Shown one piece after another: positions 52,509-60,695 of a stretch of 64,000 nucleotides of DNA. The first letter of the stretch is position 1, and the number at the start of each line of letters is the position of its first letter. A program made the position numbers and the translations under genes. Origin of the DNA: Bacteroidia bacterium (GTDB taxonomy: Bacteria > Bacteroidota > Bacteroidia > Flavobacteriales > Flavobacteriaceae); NCBI GenBank assembly GCA_030429455.1, contig JAUIFC010000002.1, positions 26,079 through 90,078 of the forward strand, read 5' to 3'. Under the pieces are notes generated by a model, which did no database searches, was not told where the DNA came from, and was given only the letters and a program-made list of their open reading frames with translations.

Positions 52509-53540
52509 TTAGTTTTTGTATGTTAGAACAGGCGATCTTCCTTTTTTGAATATTTTGTTAGAATTATGTTTGCCTGCTCTTAGTCTTTTTTGTTCTTCTT
52601 CAGGAAGTTTGATGATATCTTGACAGTCGGTTGAGCAACAGTTGTCCATTGTTGAAGCACATTCTTCACATTGGATAAATAGCAAGTGACAGGCTTCGTT
52701 AGCACAATTTACATGCGTATCGCAAGGTTTGCCACATTGATGGCATTTTGAAATTATATCTTCCGAGATGCGTTCACCACGTCGTTCATCGAACACAAAA
52801 TTTTTACCTAAAAATTTATTTTCTAAACCTTTTTCTTTTACTTGTCTGGCGTATTCAATAATACCGCCATCCAATTGAAAGACTTTTTTAAAGCCTTTAT
52901 GCTTATAGTATGCACTTGCTTTTTCGCAACGAATACCACCGGTGCAGTACATCACCAAGTTTTTATCCTCTTTGTGCTCCTTTAAGTCCTGCTCAATAAT
53001 ATCGAGTGAATCTCTAAACGTGTCGACGTCTGGTGTAACAGCATTTTTAAAATGCCCAATTTCACTTTCGTAGTGGTTTCGCATGTCAACCAAAACGGTA
53101 TTAGGATCCTCAATCAACTCGTTGAATTTTTCAGCATCGACGTGTTGTCCTTTCTTCGTCACGTCAAATGTGTCGTCATTAAGGCCATCGGCCACAATTT
53201 TGTTTCTAACTTTTACTTTAAGTTTAAGAAAAGATTTATTGTCTTGCTCAATCGCAATATTCAGTCTTACATTGTTTAAAAAGTAAATGCCATCTAAGAA
53301 TGTTTTAAACTTAGCAAAGTTTTCAGCAGGAACTGAAAGTTGAGCATTTATACCTTCTTTGGCCACATAAATTCGACCTAAAACATCAAGTTCGTTCCAC
53401 TTAATGAAAAGGTGATTTCTAAAGAGTTGAGGGTTTCCGATATGCGCATATTTATAAAAGGAAAGCGTTAGCCTTTCTTGGCCGGCTTGTTCAATAAGGA
53501 CTTCCCTTTCTTTAGCGCTTAAAGTGTTGTACAGTTGCAT
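52509..53540 (-). CDS. trhO: tRNA uridine(34) hydroxylase (rhodanese-domain TrhO)
   Basis: TrhO makes 5-hydroxyuridine at the tRNA wobble base using oxygen. The N-terminal acylphosphatase-like domain (YKYAHIGNPQLFRNHLFIKW, YVAKEGINAQLS) leads to a rhodanese domain with the active-site Cys199 in MYCTGGIRCEKAS and the ELIEDPNTVLVDMRNHYESE substrate loop. The C-terminal Cys-rich zinc-type region (CHQCGKPC, CANEACHLLFIQCEEC, CCSTDC) and a basic tail are typical. The length of 343 residues is normal. An exact -7 box lies upstream. In Bacteroidetes it is often one of two copies; only one is in this window. Confidence 0.95.
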   Translation of the reverse strand: MQLYNTLSAKEREVLIEQAGQERLTLSFYKYAHIGNPQLFRNHLFIKWNELDVLGRIYVAKEGINAQLSVPAENFAKFKTFLDGIYFLNNVRLNIAIEQDNKSFLKLKVKVRNKIVADGLNDDTFDVTKKGQHVDAEKFNELIEDPNTVLVDMRNHYESEIGHFKNAVTPDVDTFRDSLDIIEQDLKEHKEDKNLVMYCTGGIRCEKASAYYKHKGFKKVFQLDGGIIEYARQVKEKGLENKFLGKNFVFDERRGERISEDIISKCHQCGKPCDTHVNCANEACHLLFIQCEECASTMDNCCSTDCQDIIKLPEEEQKRLRAGKHNSNKIFKKGRSPVLTYKN

Positions 53541-53574
53541 GCTATACGTGTTTTAAGGATTAAAGAATTTGGGG

Positions 53575-53582
53575 CAAAAATA
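53575..53582 (-). promoter_or_regulatory. Bacteroidetes -7 box (TATTTTTG) for trhO
   Basis: An exact TAnnTTTG match on the minus strand, 34 bases before the trhO ATG. Confidence 0.5.
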
Positions 53583-53798
53583 CACGAATTTTATAATATT
53601 GAAAATCAGGTAGAATAATCGTGCTTTCAAAATGGTATATGCGATGTCTAAAATAGTTTAGGAGTGCAATGAATCTATTTTTGTCACGGCAATTGGATGA
53701 ATTGTGAAACTAATAATAGAAATCAACTTGTTATAAAAACTCTTGATATCTCTTTAATAATTCGTCGTTAAGCAATAAATACTCAGCATATATTTTTT

Positions 53799-53806
53799 TA
53801 AATTTG
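53799..53806 (+). promoter_or_regulatory. Bacteroidetes -7 box (TAAATTTG) for the flavin reductase gene
   Basis: An exact TAnnTTTG match, 9 bases before the ATG. Confidence 0.5.
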
Positions 53807-53815
53807 TAGCCGTTT

Positions 53816-54694
53816 ATGAAAACATTTACCCCAAAAAATTTAAAAACAAAAGAGCTTCACGGCCATCTTCTTGGCGCTATTGGGCCTAGACCTATTGCTT
53901 TTGCAAGTACGGTCAATAAAGAAGGCATTCCTAATTTGTCACCTTACAGTTTTTTTAATGTCTTTAGTGCCAATCCGCCAATTCTGATTTTTTCTCCTGC
54001 TCGACGAGTAAGAGATAATACCACAAAACATACGCTCCAAAATTGTGAAGACACCAAGGAAGTTGTTGTGAATATTGTAAATTATGATATCGTCCAACAG
54101 ATGTCTTTGTCGAGTACAGAATATTCTGAAGGAGTAAATGAATTTGTAAAAAGTGGCTTAACAATGTTAGAATCCGATGTTGTTAAACCTCCACGAGTCA
54201 AAGAATCGCCTGTGCATTTTGAGTGTAAAGTAAAAGATATCATTTATTTAGGAAATGAAGGCGGAGCAGGAAATCTTATTATTTCCGAAGTTGTCAAAAT
54301 TCACATCAACGATGATATTTTGGATGAAAATGGGAAAATAGACCAGCACAAAATAGACCAAGTTGCACGAATGGGAGGCGATTGGTACACGAGAGCAAAT
54401 CAAGGTTTGTTCGAAGTAAGAAAACCATTAACTACATTAGGCATAGGTGTTGACCAGATTCCAGATGATATAAGATTGTCGGATATCCTTACGGGAAATG
54501 ATCTTGGGAAACTTGGTAATATAGAGAAATTACCTACCGAAACAGAAGTGGAATCTTTTGTAAAAGAGGAAAATTTAAAACAGTACATATTAAACGAAAA
54601 TATAGAGAACATACATCACAAAGCCCAAGAATACTTAAGAAGTAAAGACGTATTTAGTGCTTGGTGCATTTTATTAGCAAAAAAAAATAATTAA
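53816..54694 (+). CDS. Flavin reductase-like FMN-binding protein
   Basis: A 292-residue protein of the flavin-reductase-like (split-barrel, FMN-binding) family. The core GAIGPRPIAFASTVNKEGIP, NLSPYSFFNVFSANPPILIF and VKESPVHFECKVKDIIYLG are the usual FMN-binding strands. The C-terminal extension of about 90 residues (GIGVDQIPDDIRLSDILTGN ... SKDVFSAWCILLAKK) is typical of the Bacteroidetes subgroup. The substrate is unknown; the protein may reduce FMN or bind a metabolite. The DUF3127 gene begins 5 bases after it. Confidence 0.9.
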   Translation: MKTFTPKNLKTKELHGHLLGAIGPRPIAFASTVNKEGIPNLSPYSFFNVFSANPPILIFSPARRVRDNTTKHTLQNCEDTKEVVVNIVNYDIVQQMSLSSTEYSEGVNEFVKSGLTMLESDVVKPPRVKESPVHFECKVKDIIYLGNEGGAGNLIISEVVKIHINDDILDENGKIDQHKIDQVARMGGDWYTRANQGLFEVRKPLTTLGIGVDQIPDDIRLSDILTGNDLGKLGNIEKLPTETEVESFVKEENLKQYILNENIENIHHKAQEYLRSKDVFSAWCILLAKKNN

Positions 54695-54698
54695 TCAT

Positions 54699-55070
54699 AT
54701 GGAAGTAGAAGGCAAAATTAAAGTTATTGGAGATACTAAAGAATACGGAAGCAACGGTTTTAGAAAAAGAGAAGTAGTGCTTACGACGGAGGAACAGTAT
54801 CCTCAATTTTTGAACATAGAATTTATTCAAGACAAAACAGATGCTGTCAACAACTTTAAAGTTGGTGATCAGGTAAAAATCGGAATCAATCTTAAGGGAA
54901 GAGAATGGGTAAGTCCTCAAGGGGAGACCAAATATTTTAATTCGATTCAAGGTTGGAGAATTGAAAGAATTGGACAAGCTGCTCAAAATCAAAGTATCCC
55001 ACCAGCAGACCAATTTGAGCCAGTCAATGATCTCAACCAGGAAGATCCAGAAGACGATTTACCATTTTAA
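54699..55070 (+). CDS. DUF3127 OB-fold protein with SSB-like acidic tail
   Basis: A 123-residue protein of the DUF3127 family, an OB-fold related to single-stranded-DNA-binding proteins. The fold is visible as MEVEGKIKVIGDTKEYGSNG, FRKREVVLTTEEQYPQFLNI, KVGDQVKIGINLKGREWV and YFNSIQGWRIERI. The last residues are EDPEDDLPF, an acidic tip that resembles the DDDIPF end of SSB, which docks repair proteins. No direct evidence of DNA binding is available. It lies 5 bases after the flavin reductase gene and has a strong terminator 25 bases after its stop. Confidence 0.88.
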   Translation: MEVEGKIKVIGDTKEYGSNGFRKREVVLTTEEQYPQFLNIEFIQDKTDAVNNFKVGDQVKIGINLKGREWVSPQGETKYFNSIQGWRIERIGQAAQNQSIPPADQFEPVNDLNQEDPEDDLPF

Positions 55071-55094
55071 AAGTTCTTAAATAATAGGATTTAG

Positions 55095-55123
55095 GGCAGG
55101 ATATATTCCTGCCTTTTATTTTT
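55095..55123 (+). terminator. Rho-independent terminator after DUF3127
   Basis: GGCAGGA, loop TATAT, TCCTGCC, then TTTTATTTTT. A 7-bp perfect G-C-rich stem. Confidence 0.9.
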
Positions 55124-55214
55124 ACAAGGATTCTAATTTTTCAAATTCACCGAAATTTCAAAGATTCAGTGGCTATTAGTGAGATTTATCATGATTTGGA
55201 TTTTCTCATTAAAG

Positions 55215-55222
55215 TAGTTTTG
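55215..55222 (+). promoter_or_regulatory. Bacteroidetes -7 box (TAGTTTTG) for the small OMP
   Basis: An exact TAnnTTTG match, 24 bases before the ATG; a TTG at 55196-55198 is 16 bases upstream. Confidence 0.55.
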
Positions 55223-55246
55223 TGGCTTGAACCATAAACTTTTAAA

Positions 55247-55864
55247 ATGAAAAATCTTTATTTGGTATTTGTTATCGCAGTACTCGGTCTTTTTACAACT
55301 AAAGCTCAAACAGAGGAAGGCAACTTTACATTTAGCGGTAGTTCGACAATGTCTTTTGCAACTTCTAGTTTGCAAGGACAATTCGAAGGAGAAGATGTTG
55401 GAAATGAAACAACTGTAAATCTGTTGACTTTTACACCATCCGTAGCTTACTTTGTTATCGAGAATTTATCGCTTGGATTAGAGCTTGGCTATTCTTCTCA
55501 AAAGCAAGAAAATGCTGACAGTGAATTTAAAACAAACACATTAGGAATCTTTGCAGGTGGAAATTATTTTATCGAAACAGGATCAGAAAATTTAAGGCCT
55601 TTTGTTGGTTTATCTGCTGGTTTAAGTTCAGCAAAAAGTACATTTAGCATCGATAATGGTTTCACAAACGACGAAATGACGGACAAATCAAGTGGGTTTA
55701 CTTATATCGTTCGTGGTGGATTGTCCTATTTTATCAATCAAAATGTATCTGTAGATTTTCTGTTAAGGTATTTAAGTGCTAATTTAAAGGACGGAGACAA
55801 CAGCGATTTTGTGGTTAAAGACAGAAGTATAGGTGTAGGGCTAGGGTTCTCAATATTTCTATAG
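55247..55864 (+). CDS. Small outer-membrane beta-barrel protein
   Basis: A 205-residue exported protein with signal peptide MKNLYLVFVIAVLGLFTTKAQ. The mature part has eight to ten strands typical of a small OmpA/OmpW-like barrel (STMSFATSSLQGQFEGE, TVNLLTFTPSVAYFVIENLS, LGLELGYSSQKQENA, FRGGLSYFINQNVSVDFLL), and it ends RSIGVGLGFSIFL with a hydrophobic aromatic end. The group is called 'outer membrane beta-barrel protein' in Bacteroidetes; no substrate is known. It has its own -7 box and shares a bidirectional terminator with lpdA. Confidence 0.85.
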   Translation: MKNLYLVFVIAVLGLFTTKAQTEEGNFTFSGSSTMSFATSSLQGQFEGEDVGNETTVNLLTFTPSVAYFVIENLSLGLELGYSSQKQENADSEFKTNTLGIFAGGNYFIETGSENLRPFVGLSAGLSSAKSTFSIDNGFTNDEMTDKSSGFTYIVRGGLSYFINQNVSVDFLLRYLSANLKDGDNSDFVVKDRSIGVGLGFSIFL

Positions 55865-55884
55865 TCTGATTAGTTTTACAAACA

Positions 55885-55914
55885 AAAAAAGCGAAGTTTT
55901 GACTTCGCTTTTTT
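55885..55914. terminator. Bidirectional terminator between the OMP and lpdA genes
   Basis: AAAAAAGCGAAG, loop TTTTGA, CTTCGCTTTTTT. The stem is perfect, and T-runs appear on both strands, so it serves both convergent genes. Confidence 0.92.
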
Positions 55915-55937
55915 ATTGTATTTATATGAACGCCATC

Positions 55938-57329
55938 TTACAGGTGAATCACTTCGTCGTAAGCATCGGCAACAGCTTCCATAACTGCTTCGCTCATTGT
56001 AGGGTGCGGATGAATCGCTTTTAGGACTTCATGCCCAGTAGTTTCAAGTTTTCTAGCTACAACAGCTTCTGCGATCATGTCGGTTACGCCAGCACCAAGC
56101 ATATGGCAACCTAACCACTCACCGTATTTCGCATCGAAAATAACTTTCACAAAGCCATCTTTTGTGCCTGAAGCACTTGCTTTACCTGAAGCAGAAAATG
56201 GGAATTTGCCAACTTTTAAGTCATAGCCAGCTTCCTTAGCTTGCTTTTCTGTCATTCCTACACTTGCAATTTCTGGATTGGAATAGGTACAGCCTGGAAT
56301 GTTACCATAATCTATAGGCTCTACTTTGTGTCCGGCAATTTTCTCGACACATAATATTCCTTCAGCAGAAGCAACATGTGCTAAAGCTGGGCCATGCGTA
56401 ACATCGCCAATGGCATAGTAGCCGGGAATGTTTGTTTGGTAATAATCGTTTACGACTATTTTATCCCTGTCGGTTTTAATGCCTAATTCTTCTAAGCCAA
56501 TATTTTCGATATTTGTTTTGATACCAACAGCAGAAAGTACGATTTCTGCTTCTAAGGTAACTTCTCCTTTTTTTGTATTCACTTTTGCTTTAACTAATTC
56601 CCCTGAGGTGTCAACGCTTTCAACAGAAGAATTTGTCATGACTTTGATGCCTTTTTTCTTGTATATTCTTTCGAATTGTTTTGAAACCTCTTCGTCTTCA
56701 ACGGGAACAATTGTTGGTTGAAATTCTACAATTGTAACTTGAGTACCCATATCGCTATAAAAACTAGCAAATTCGACACCTATGGCTCCAGAACCAACAA
56801 TAATCATAGATTTAGGTTGTTTTGCCAAAGTCATTGCTTCTCTATAGCCTATCACTTTTTTGCCGTCTTGTGGCAAGCTTGGCAAAACTCTTGATCTTGC
56901 ACCCGTGGCAATCACAATATGATCAGCTTCGTAATCGGTAGATTTGCCATTAGCATCGGTAACACTTACTTTTTTTCCAGCTTTTACTTTTCCAACTCCA
57001 TTTAAGACATCAATTTTATTCTTTTTCATCAGGAACTGAACGCCTTTGCTCATGCCATCAGCAACACCTCTACTTCGTTTCACAACGGCATCAAAGTCTT
57101 TGTCTGCATTTTCAACTTTAAGGCCATAATCTTCAGCATGTTTTAGATAGTTGAAGACTTGAGCACTCTTTAAAAGTGCTTTTGTAGGAATACATCCCCA
57201 GTTTAAACATACACCGCCTAAGCTTTCTTTTTCTACAATAGCAGTTTTAAAACCTAGTTGAGAAGCTCTAATGGCTGTCACATAGCCGCCTGGCCCACTT
57301 CCTAAAACTATAATGTCATATTTGCTCAT
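55938..57329 (-). CDS. lpdA: Dihydrolipoyl dehydrogenase (E3)
   Basis: E3 re-oxidises dihydrolipoamide of pyruvate, 2-oxoglutarate and branched-chain dehydrogenase complexes with FAD and NAD. The FAD motif is GSGPGG at 10-15, and the redox disulfide is Cys41 and Cys46 in GGVCLNWGCIPTK. The NAD-binding motif is VGSGAIGVEFASFY, and the C-terminal catalytic His and Glu sit in HPHPTMSEAVMEA. The length of 463 residues is normal. No other complex subunit is in the window, which is common in this group. An exact -7 box lies 19 bases upstream and a bidirectional terminator is downstream. Confidence 0.96.
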   Translation of the reverse strand: MSKYDIIVLGSGPGGYVTAIRASQLGFKTAIVEKESLGGVCLNWGCIPTKALLKSAQVFNYLKHAEDYGLKVENADKDFDAVVKRSRGVADGMSKGVQFLMKKNKIDVLNGVGKVKAGKKVSVTDANGKSTDYEADHIVIATGARSRVLPSLPQDGKKVIGYREAMTLAKQPKSMIIVGSGAIGVEFASFYSDMGTQVTIVEFQPTIVPVEDEEVSKQFERIYKKKGIKVMTNSSVESVDTSGELVKAKVNTKKGEVTLEAEIVLSAVGIKTNIENIGLEELGIKTDRDKIVVNDYYQTNIPGYYAIGDVTHGPALAHVASAEGILCVEKIAGHKVEPIDYGNIPGCTYSNPEIASVGMTEKQAKEAGYDLKVGKFPFSASGKASASGTKDGFVKVIFDAKYGEWLGCHMLGAGVTDMIAEAVVARKLETTGHEVLKAIHPHPTMSEAVMEAVADAYDEVIHL

Positions 57330-57348
57330 CTTTATTTTTTTTGGAATG

Positions 57349-57356
57349 CAAATTTA
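57349..57356 (-). promoter_or_regulatory. Bacteroidetes -7 box (TAAATTTG) for lpdA
   Basis: An exact TAnnTTTG match on the minus strand, 19 bases before the lpdA ATG. Confidence 0.55.
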
Positions 57357-57482
57357 CTAATTATTAAACATATTTGGTTTGGGTAATTTGATTGATTTTG
57401 TGAAGAAAGGAATTCAAACCCAAAATGAAAACTATTTATCAAACACTATTATAAAATGCATAATTGCTAACTAAAGAATAAT

Positions 57483-57490
57483 TATTTTTG
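57483..57490 (+). promoter_or_regulatory. Bacteroidetes -7 box (TATTTTTG) for pruA
   Basis: An exact TAnnTTTG match, 17 bases before the ATG; TTG at 57464-57466 is a possible -33 at 16 bases. Confidence 0.6.
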
Positions 57491-57507
57491 CAAAAAAATA
57501 AATAATT

Positions 57508-59133
57508 ATGGGAAAAGGGTTTTTTCAAGTGCCACCAGCTGTCAATGAACCGGTAAAGTCATACGCGCCAGGTTCTGCTGAAAGAGAAGAAGTTTTAAAC
57601 ACGTATAAAAAGATGTTTTCCGAACATGTTGAAGTGCCGTTATACATAGGAAATAAGGAAATTAAAACTGGAAATACATCTCCTATAAATCCTCCTCACG
57701 ACCACAAACATGAAGTCGGGATATACCATACAGCAGAAAAATCTCATGTAGAAGAAGCAATTCAAGTTGCTCTAGATGCCAGAAGTGCTTGGGCGGATTT
57801 GCCATGGGAACAACGTGCAGCAGTATTTTTAAAAGCCGCTGAATTAATTGCAGGGCCTTACCGTCAAAAATTGAATGCTGCGACCATGATTGGTCAAGGA
57901 AAAAATATTTATCAGGCAGAAATAGATTCGGCTTGCGAGATCATAGATTTCCTTAGATTTAATGTTGAGTACATGACTCAAATTTTTGAAGAACAACCTG
58001 AGTCCGATTCCACAGCTTGGAATAGGGTAGAGCATAGGCCTTTAGAGGGTTTTGTATATGCAATTACGCCATTTAACTTTACAGCTATCGCAGGAAATTT
58101 GCCAGCCAGTGCTGCACTTATGGGTAATGTAGTGGTTTGGAAACCAAGTGATAGCCAAATGTATTCTGCAAATGTTTTAATGGAAATATTTAAAGAAGCG
58201 GGCGTTCCTGATGGTGTTATAAACATGGTAAATGGCGACCCTGTTATGGTTACCGATACAATATTAAGTCATCCAGATTTTTCGGGTATCCACTTTACGG
58301 GAAGTACACATGTTTTCAAAAGCATTTGGGGAAAAATTGGCCAAAATATTCATACATATAAAACCTATCCAAGAATTGTTGGAGAAACGGGTGGAAAAGA
58401 CTTTATTGTCGCGCACAAATCTGCAAATCCACAAGTTGTTGCAACGGCATTGGTAAGAGGTGCATTCGAATATCAAGGTCAAAAATGCAGCGCGGCCTCT
58501 AGAGCATACATTTCAAGAAGCATTTGGAACGACGTCAAAGACCTGATGATAGAAGATGTAAATTCCTTTAAAATTGGTTCGCCAGAAGATATGGGTAATT
58601 TTATCAATGCAGTTATTCACGAAGGTTCTTTTGACAAATTGGTACACTATATTGAGAGAGCAAAAACGAGTGATGAAGCAGAAATTCTAGTTGGTGGAAC
58701 TTATGACAAGTCTAAAGGTTGGTTTGTGCACCCAACAGTTATCGAAACAACAAACCCTAAGTACGAAACCATGGAAACAGAGCTGTTTGGTCCTGTGCTT
58801 ACGGTGTATGTGTATGAAGATGAGAATTACGAAGAGACTTTGGACCTTGTGGATAGTACAAGTGAATACGCTTTAACCGGTTCTATCATATCTACAGACC
58901 GTTATGCAGTAGCTTTGGCAACTAAAAAGTTAGAGAACTGTGCTGGTAATTTTTACATTAATGACAAATGTACTGGTGCAGTAGTTGGGAGACAACCTTT
59001 TGGAGGTGCTAGAGCAAGTGGAACAAATGATAAAGCAGGTTCTAAATTAAATCTTTTAAGATGGACGTCGCCAAGATTAATAAAAGAAACCTTTGATCCA
59101 CCAAAGGATTATAGATATCCATTTTTGGGATAA
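57508..59133 (+). CDS. pruA: L-glutamate gamma-semialdehyde dehydrogenase (P5C dehydrogenase)
   Basis: This NAD-dependent enzyme oxidises glutamate 5-semialdehyde to glutamate, the second step of proline use. The NAD fold is seen in AITPFNFTAIAGNLP, VVWKPSDSQMYSANV and IHFTGSTHVFKSIWGKIG. The general base is Glu293 in GETGGKD, and the catalytic Cys327 is in YQGQKCSAASR. Length (541) and the N-terminal GFFQVPPAVNEPVKSYAPGS fit the stand-alone PruA type (no PRODH domain). It has its own promoter box; no putA/proline dehydrogenase gene is in the window. The hairpin at 59292 may terminate its transcript. Confidence 0.96.
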   Translation: MGKGFFQVPPAVNEPVKSYAPGSAEREEVLNTYKKMFSEHVEVPLYIGNKEIKTGNTSPINPPHDHKHEVGIYHTAEKSHVEEAIQVALDARSAWADLPWEQRAAVFLKAAELIAGPYRQKLNAATMIGQGKNIYQAEIDSACEIIDFLRFNVEYMTQIFEEQPESDSTAWNRVEHRPLEGFVYAITPFNFTAIAGNLPASAALMGNVVVWKPSDSQMYSANVLMEIFKEAGVPDGVINMVNGDPVMVTDTILSHPDFSGIHFTGSTHVFKSIWGKIGQNIHTYKTYPRIVGETGGKDFIVAHKSANPQVVATALVRGAFEYQGQKCSAASRAYISRSIWNDVKDLMIEDVNSFKIGSPEDMGNFINAVIHEGSFDKLVHYIERAKTSDEAEILVGGTYDKSKGWFVHPTVIETTNPKYETMETELFGPVLTVYVYEDENYEETLDLVDSTSEYALTGSIISTDRYAVALATKKLENCAGNFYINDKCTGAVVGRQPFGGARASGTNDKAGSKLNLLRWTSPRLIKETFDPPKDYRYPFLG

Positions 59134-59291
59134 AATTGTTGTAGTAAAAGATTTTGAAAATAGGCTTTGATTAACTTTCGTTTGAAGCAGTTTTTCTTTC
59201 AATAGAAAGTTGTATAGGTTTCAAAACTACTTAGTATGAAATGATAATTTCCTTTTTTTCAAAGTTTTAGAAAAAAATTGAATTGCATTTT

Positions 59292-59321
59292 AAAGGTCAC
59301 TTAGCGAAAGTGGCCTTTTTT
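59292..59321 (+). terminator. Rho-independent terminator-like hairpin after pruA
   Basis: AAAGGTCACTT, loop AGCGA, AAGTGGCCTTTTTT. An 11-bp stem with one G-T pair, 158 bases after the pruA stop. The 290-base gap holds nothing else that I recognise besides the serS promoter box. Confidence 0.8.
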
Positions 59322-59389
59322 AGTCAATCTTTTTTTGAAATGAATTTGTTTTTTAAAATTTATAATAGGCTCTTGCTCTAGAAGTTTAT

Positions 59390-59397
59390 TAAATTTG
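59390..59397 (+). promoter_or_regulatory. Bacteroidetes -7 box (TAAATTTG) for serS
   Basis: An exact TAnnTTTG match, 26 bases before the serS ATG. Confidence 0.55.
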
Positions 59398-59423
59398 CAA
59401 CCCTTTTATAAATACATATTAAA

Positions 59424-60695
59424 ATGTTAGAGGTAAAGAACATTAGAAGTAATAAAGAAGCTTATGTCAGAGCTTTGCTAAAACGAAATTTTGAAGCAAA
59501 AGAAATCATTAATCAAGTTTTAGAATTGGATGAATTAAGACGTCATTCTCAAACTCAACTTGATGAAGTTTTGGCAAAATCTAATGTCATTTCAAAAGAA
59601 ATAGGAATGCTTTTTAAATCAGGTAAAGCTGATGAAGCCAATGTGTTAAAAGCACAAACTGGCGAATTGAAAGAGAAAAGCAAAAGTTTAAGCGAGCAAA
59701 TGGATAAAGCTCAAACGGACTTAAACGAACTACTTTACCAAATACCAAATATACCTAATGAACTCGTTCCTTCTGGTCAATCGGAAGACGATAACGAAGA
59801 AGTTTATGCTGAAGGCGATGTTCCAGATTTAGATAAAAATGCGTTGCCACATTGGGAACTGGCCAAAAAAGACGACATTATAGATTTCGAACTTGGAAAC
59901 AAAATTACTGGTGCTGGATTTCCAGTGTACAAAGGAAAAGGAGCCAAGTTGCAACGAGCGTTGATTCAATATTTTTTGGATAAAAATACAGAAGCTGGAT
60001 ATACAGAAGTTCAAGTTCCACATGTTGTAAATGAAGCTTCTGGCTTTGGAACAGGGCAATTGCCTGATAAAGAAGGCCAGATGTATTATATTGGTGCAGA
60101 CGATCTTTACCTTATACCGACTGCAGAAGTTCCGGTGACAAATATGTATCGTGGTGATTTACTGGAGGAAAATGCACTTCCAATCCAATTGACGGGATAT
60201 ACACCTTGTTTTAGAAGAGAAGCAGGCAGTTATGGCGCACACGTTAGAGGTTTAAATAGATTGCACCAATTTGACAAAGTTGAAATTGTGAATTTTGTGA
60301 AGCCAGAACATTCTTACCAAATGTTGGACGATATGGTGGAGCATGTCAAAGGTATTTTAGTCGAATTAGGATTGCCTTATCGAATTCTGAGATTATGTGG
60401 TGGAGATATTGGATTTACATCTGCCCTTACTTACGATTTTGAAGTTTATTCCACAGCTCAGGAACGCTGGTTAGAAATTTCATCTGTTTCAAATTTTGAA
60501 ACCTTTCAGTCTAACAGATTGAAAATTAGATATAAAGATAAAGATAACAACAAGAAACTTGTACATACTTTAAATGGTTCATCTTTAGCATTGCCAAGGG
60601 TCTTAGCTGGTATTTTAGAAAATTTCCAAACACCTGAAGGTATTAAAATACCTAAAGTGTTGATTCCTTACACAGGATTTGAGATTATTGATTAA
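59424..60695 (+). CDS. serS: Seryl-tRNA synthetase
   Basis: SerRS charges tRNA-Ser with serine. The N-terminal coiled-coil arm (about residues 30-100: SQTQLDEVLAKSNVISKEIG, KSLSEQMDKAQTDLNELLYQ) binds the long variable arm of the tRNA. The class II core contains the TAEVPVTNMY serine site, motif 2 (CFRREAGSYGAHVRGLNRLH) and motif 3 (LNGSSLALPRVLAGILEN). The length of 423 residues is normal. Its stop overlaps the ATG of the deacetylase gene by one base (TAATG). It has its own promoter box. Confidence 0.97.
   Translation: MLEVKNIRSNKEAYVRALLKRNFEAKEIINQVLELDELRRHSQTQLDEVLAKSNVISKEIGMLFKSGKADEANVLKAQTGELKEKSKSLSEQMDKAQTDLNELLYQIPNIPNELVPSGQSEDDNEEVYAEGDVPDLDKNALPHWELAKKDDIIDFELGNKITGAGFPVYKGKGAKLQRALIQYFLDKNTEAGYTEVQVPHVVNEASGFGTGQLPDKEGQMYYIGADDLYLIPTAEVPVTNMYRGDLLEENALPIQLTGYTPCFRREAGSYGAHVRGLNRLHQFDKVEIVNFVKPEHSYQMLDDMVEHVKGILVELGLPYRILRLCGGDIGFTSALTYDFEVYSTAQERWLEISSVSNFETFQSNRLKIRYKDKDNNKKLVHTLNGSSLALPRVLAGILENFQTPEGIKIPKVLIPYTGFEIID

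Noticed and set aside
54654..55013. A 119-codon minus-strand frame opposite the DUF3127 gene
   Set aside because: It is antisense to a conserved gene, has no promoter or family pattern and runs across the gene border.
55166..55381. A minus-strand frame opposite the start of the small OMP gene
   Set aside because: It is antisense to a signal peptide and beta-barrel coding region and has no supporting pattern.
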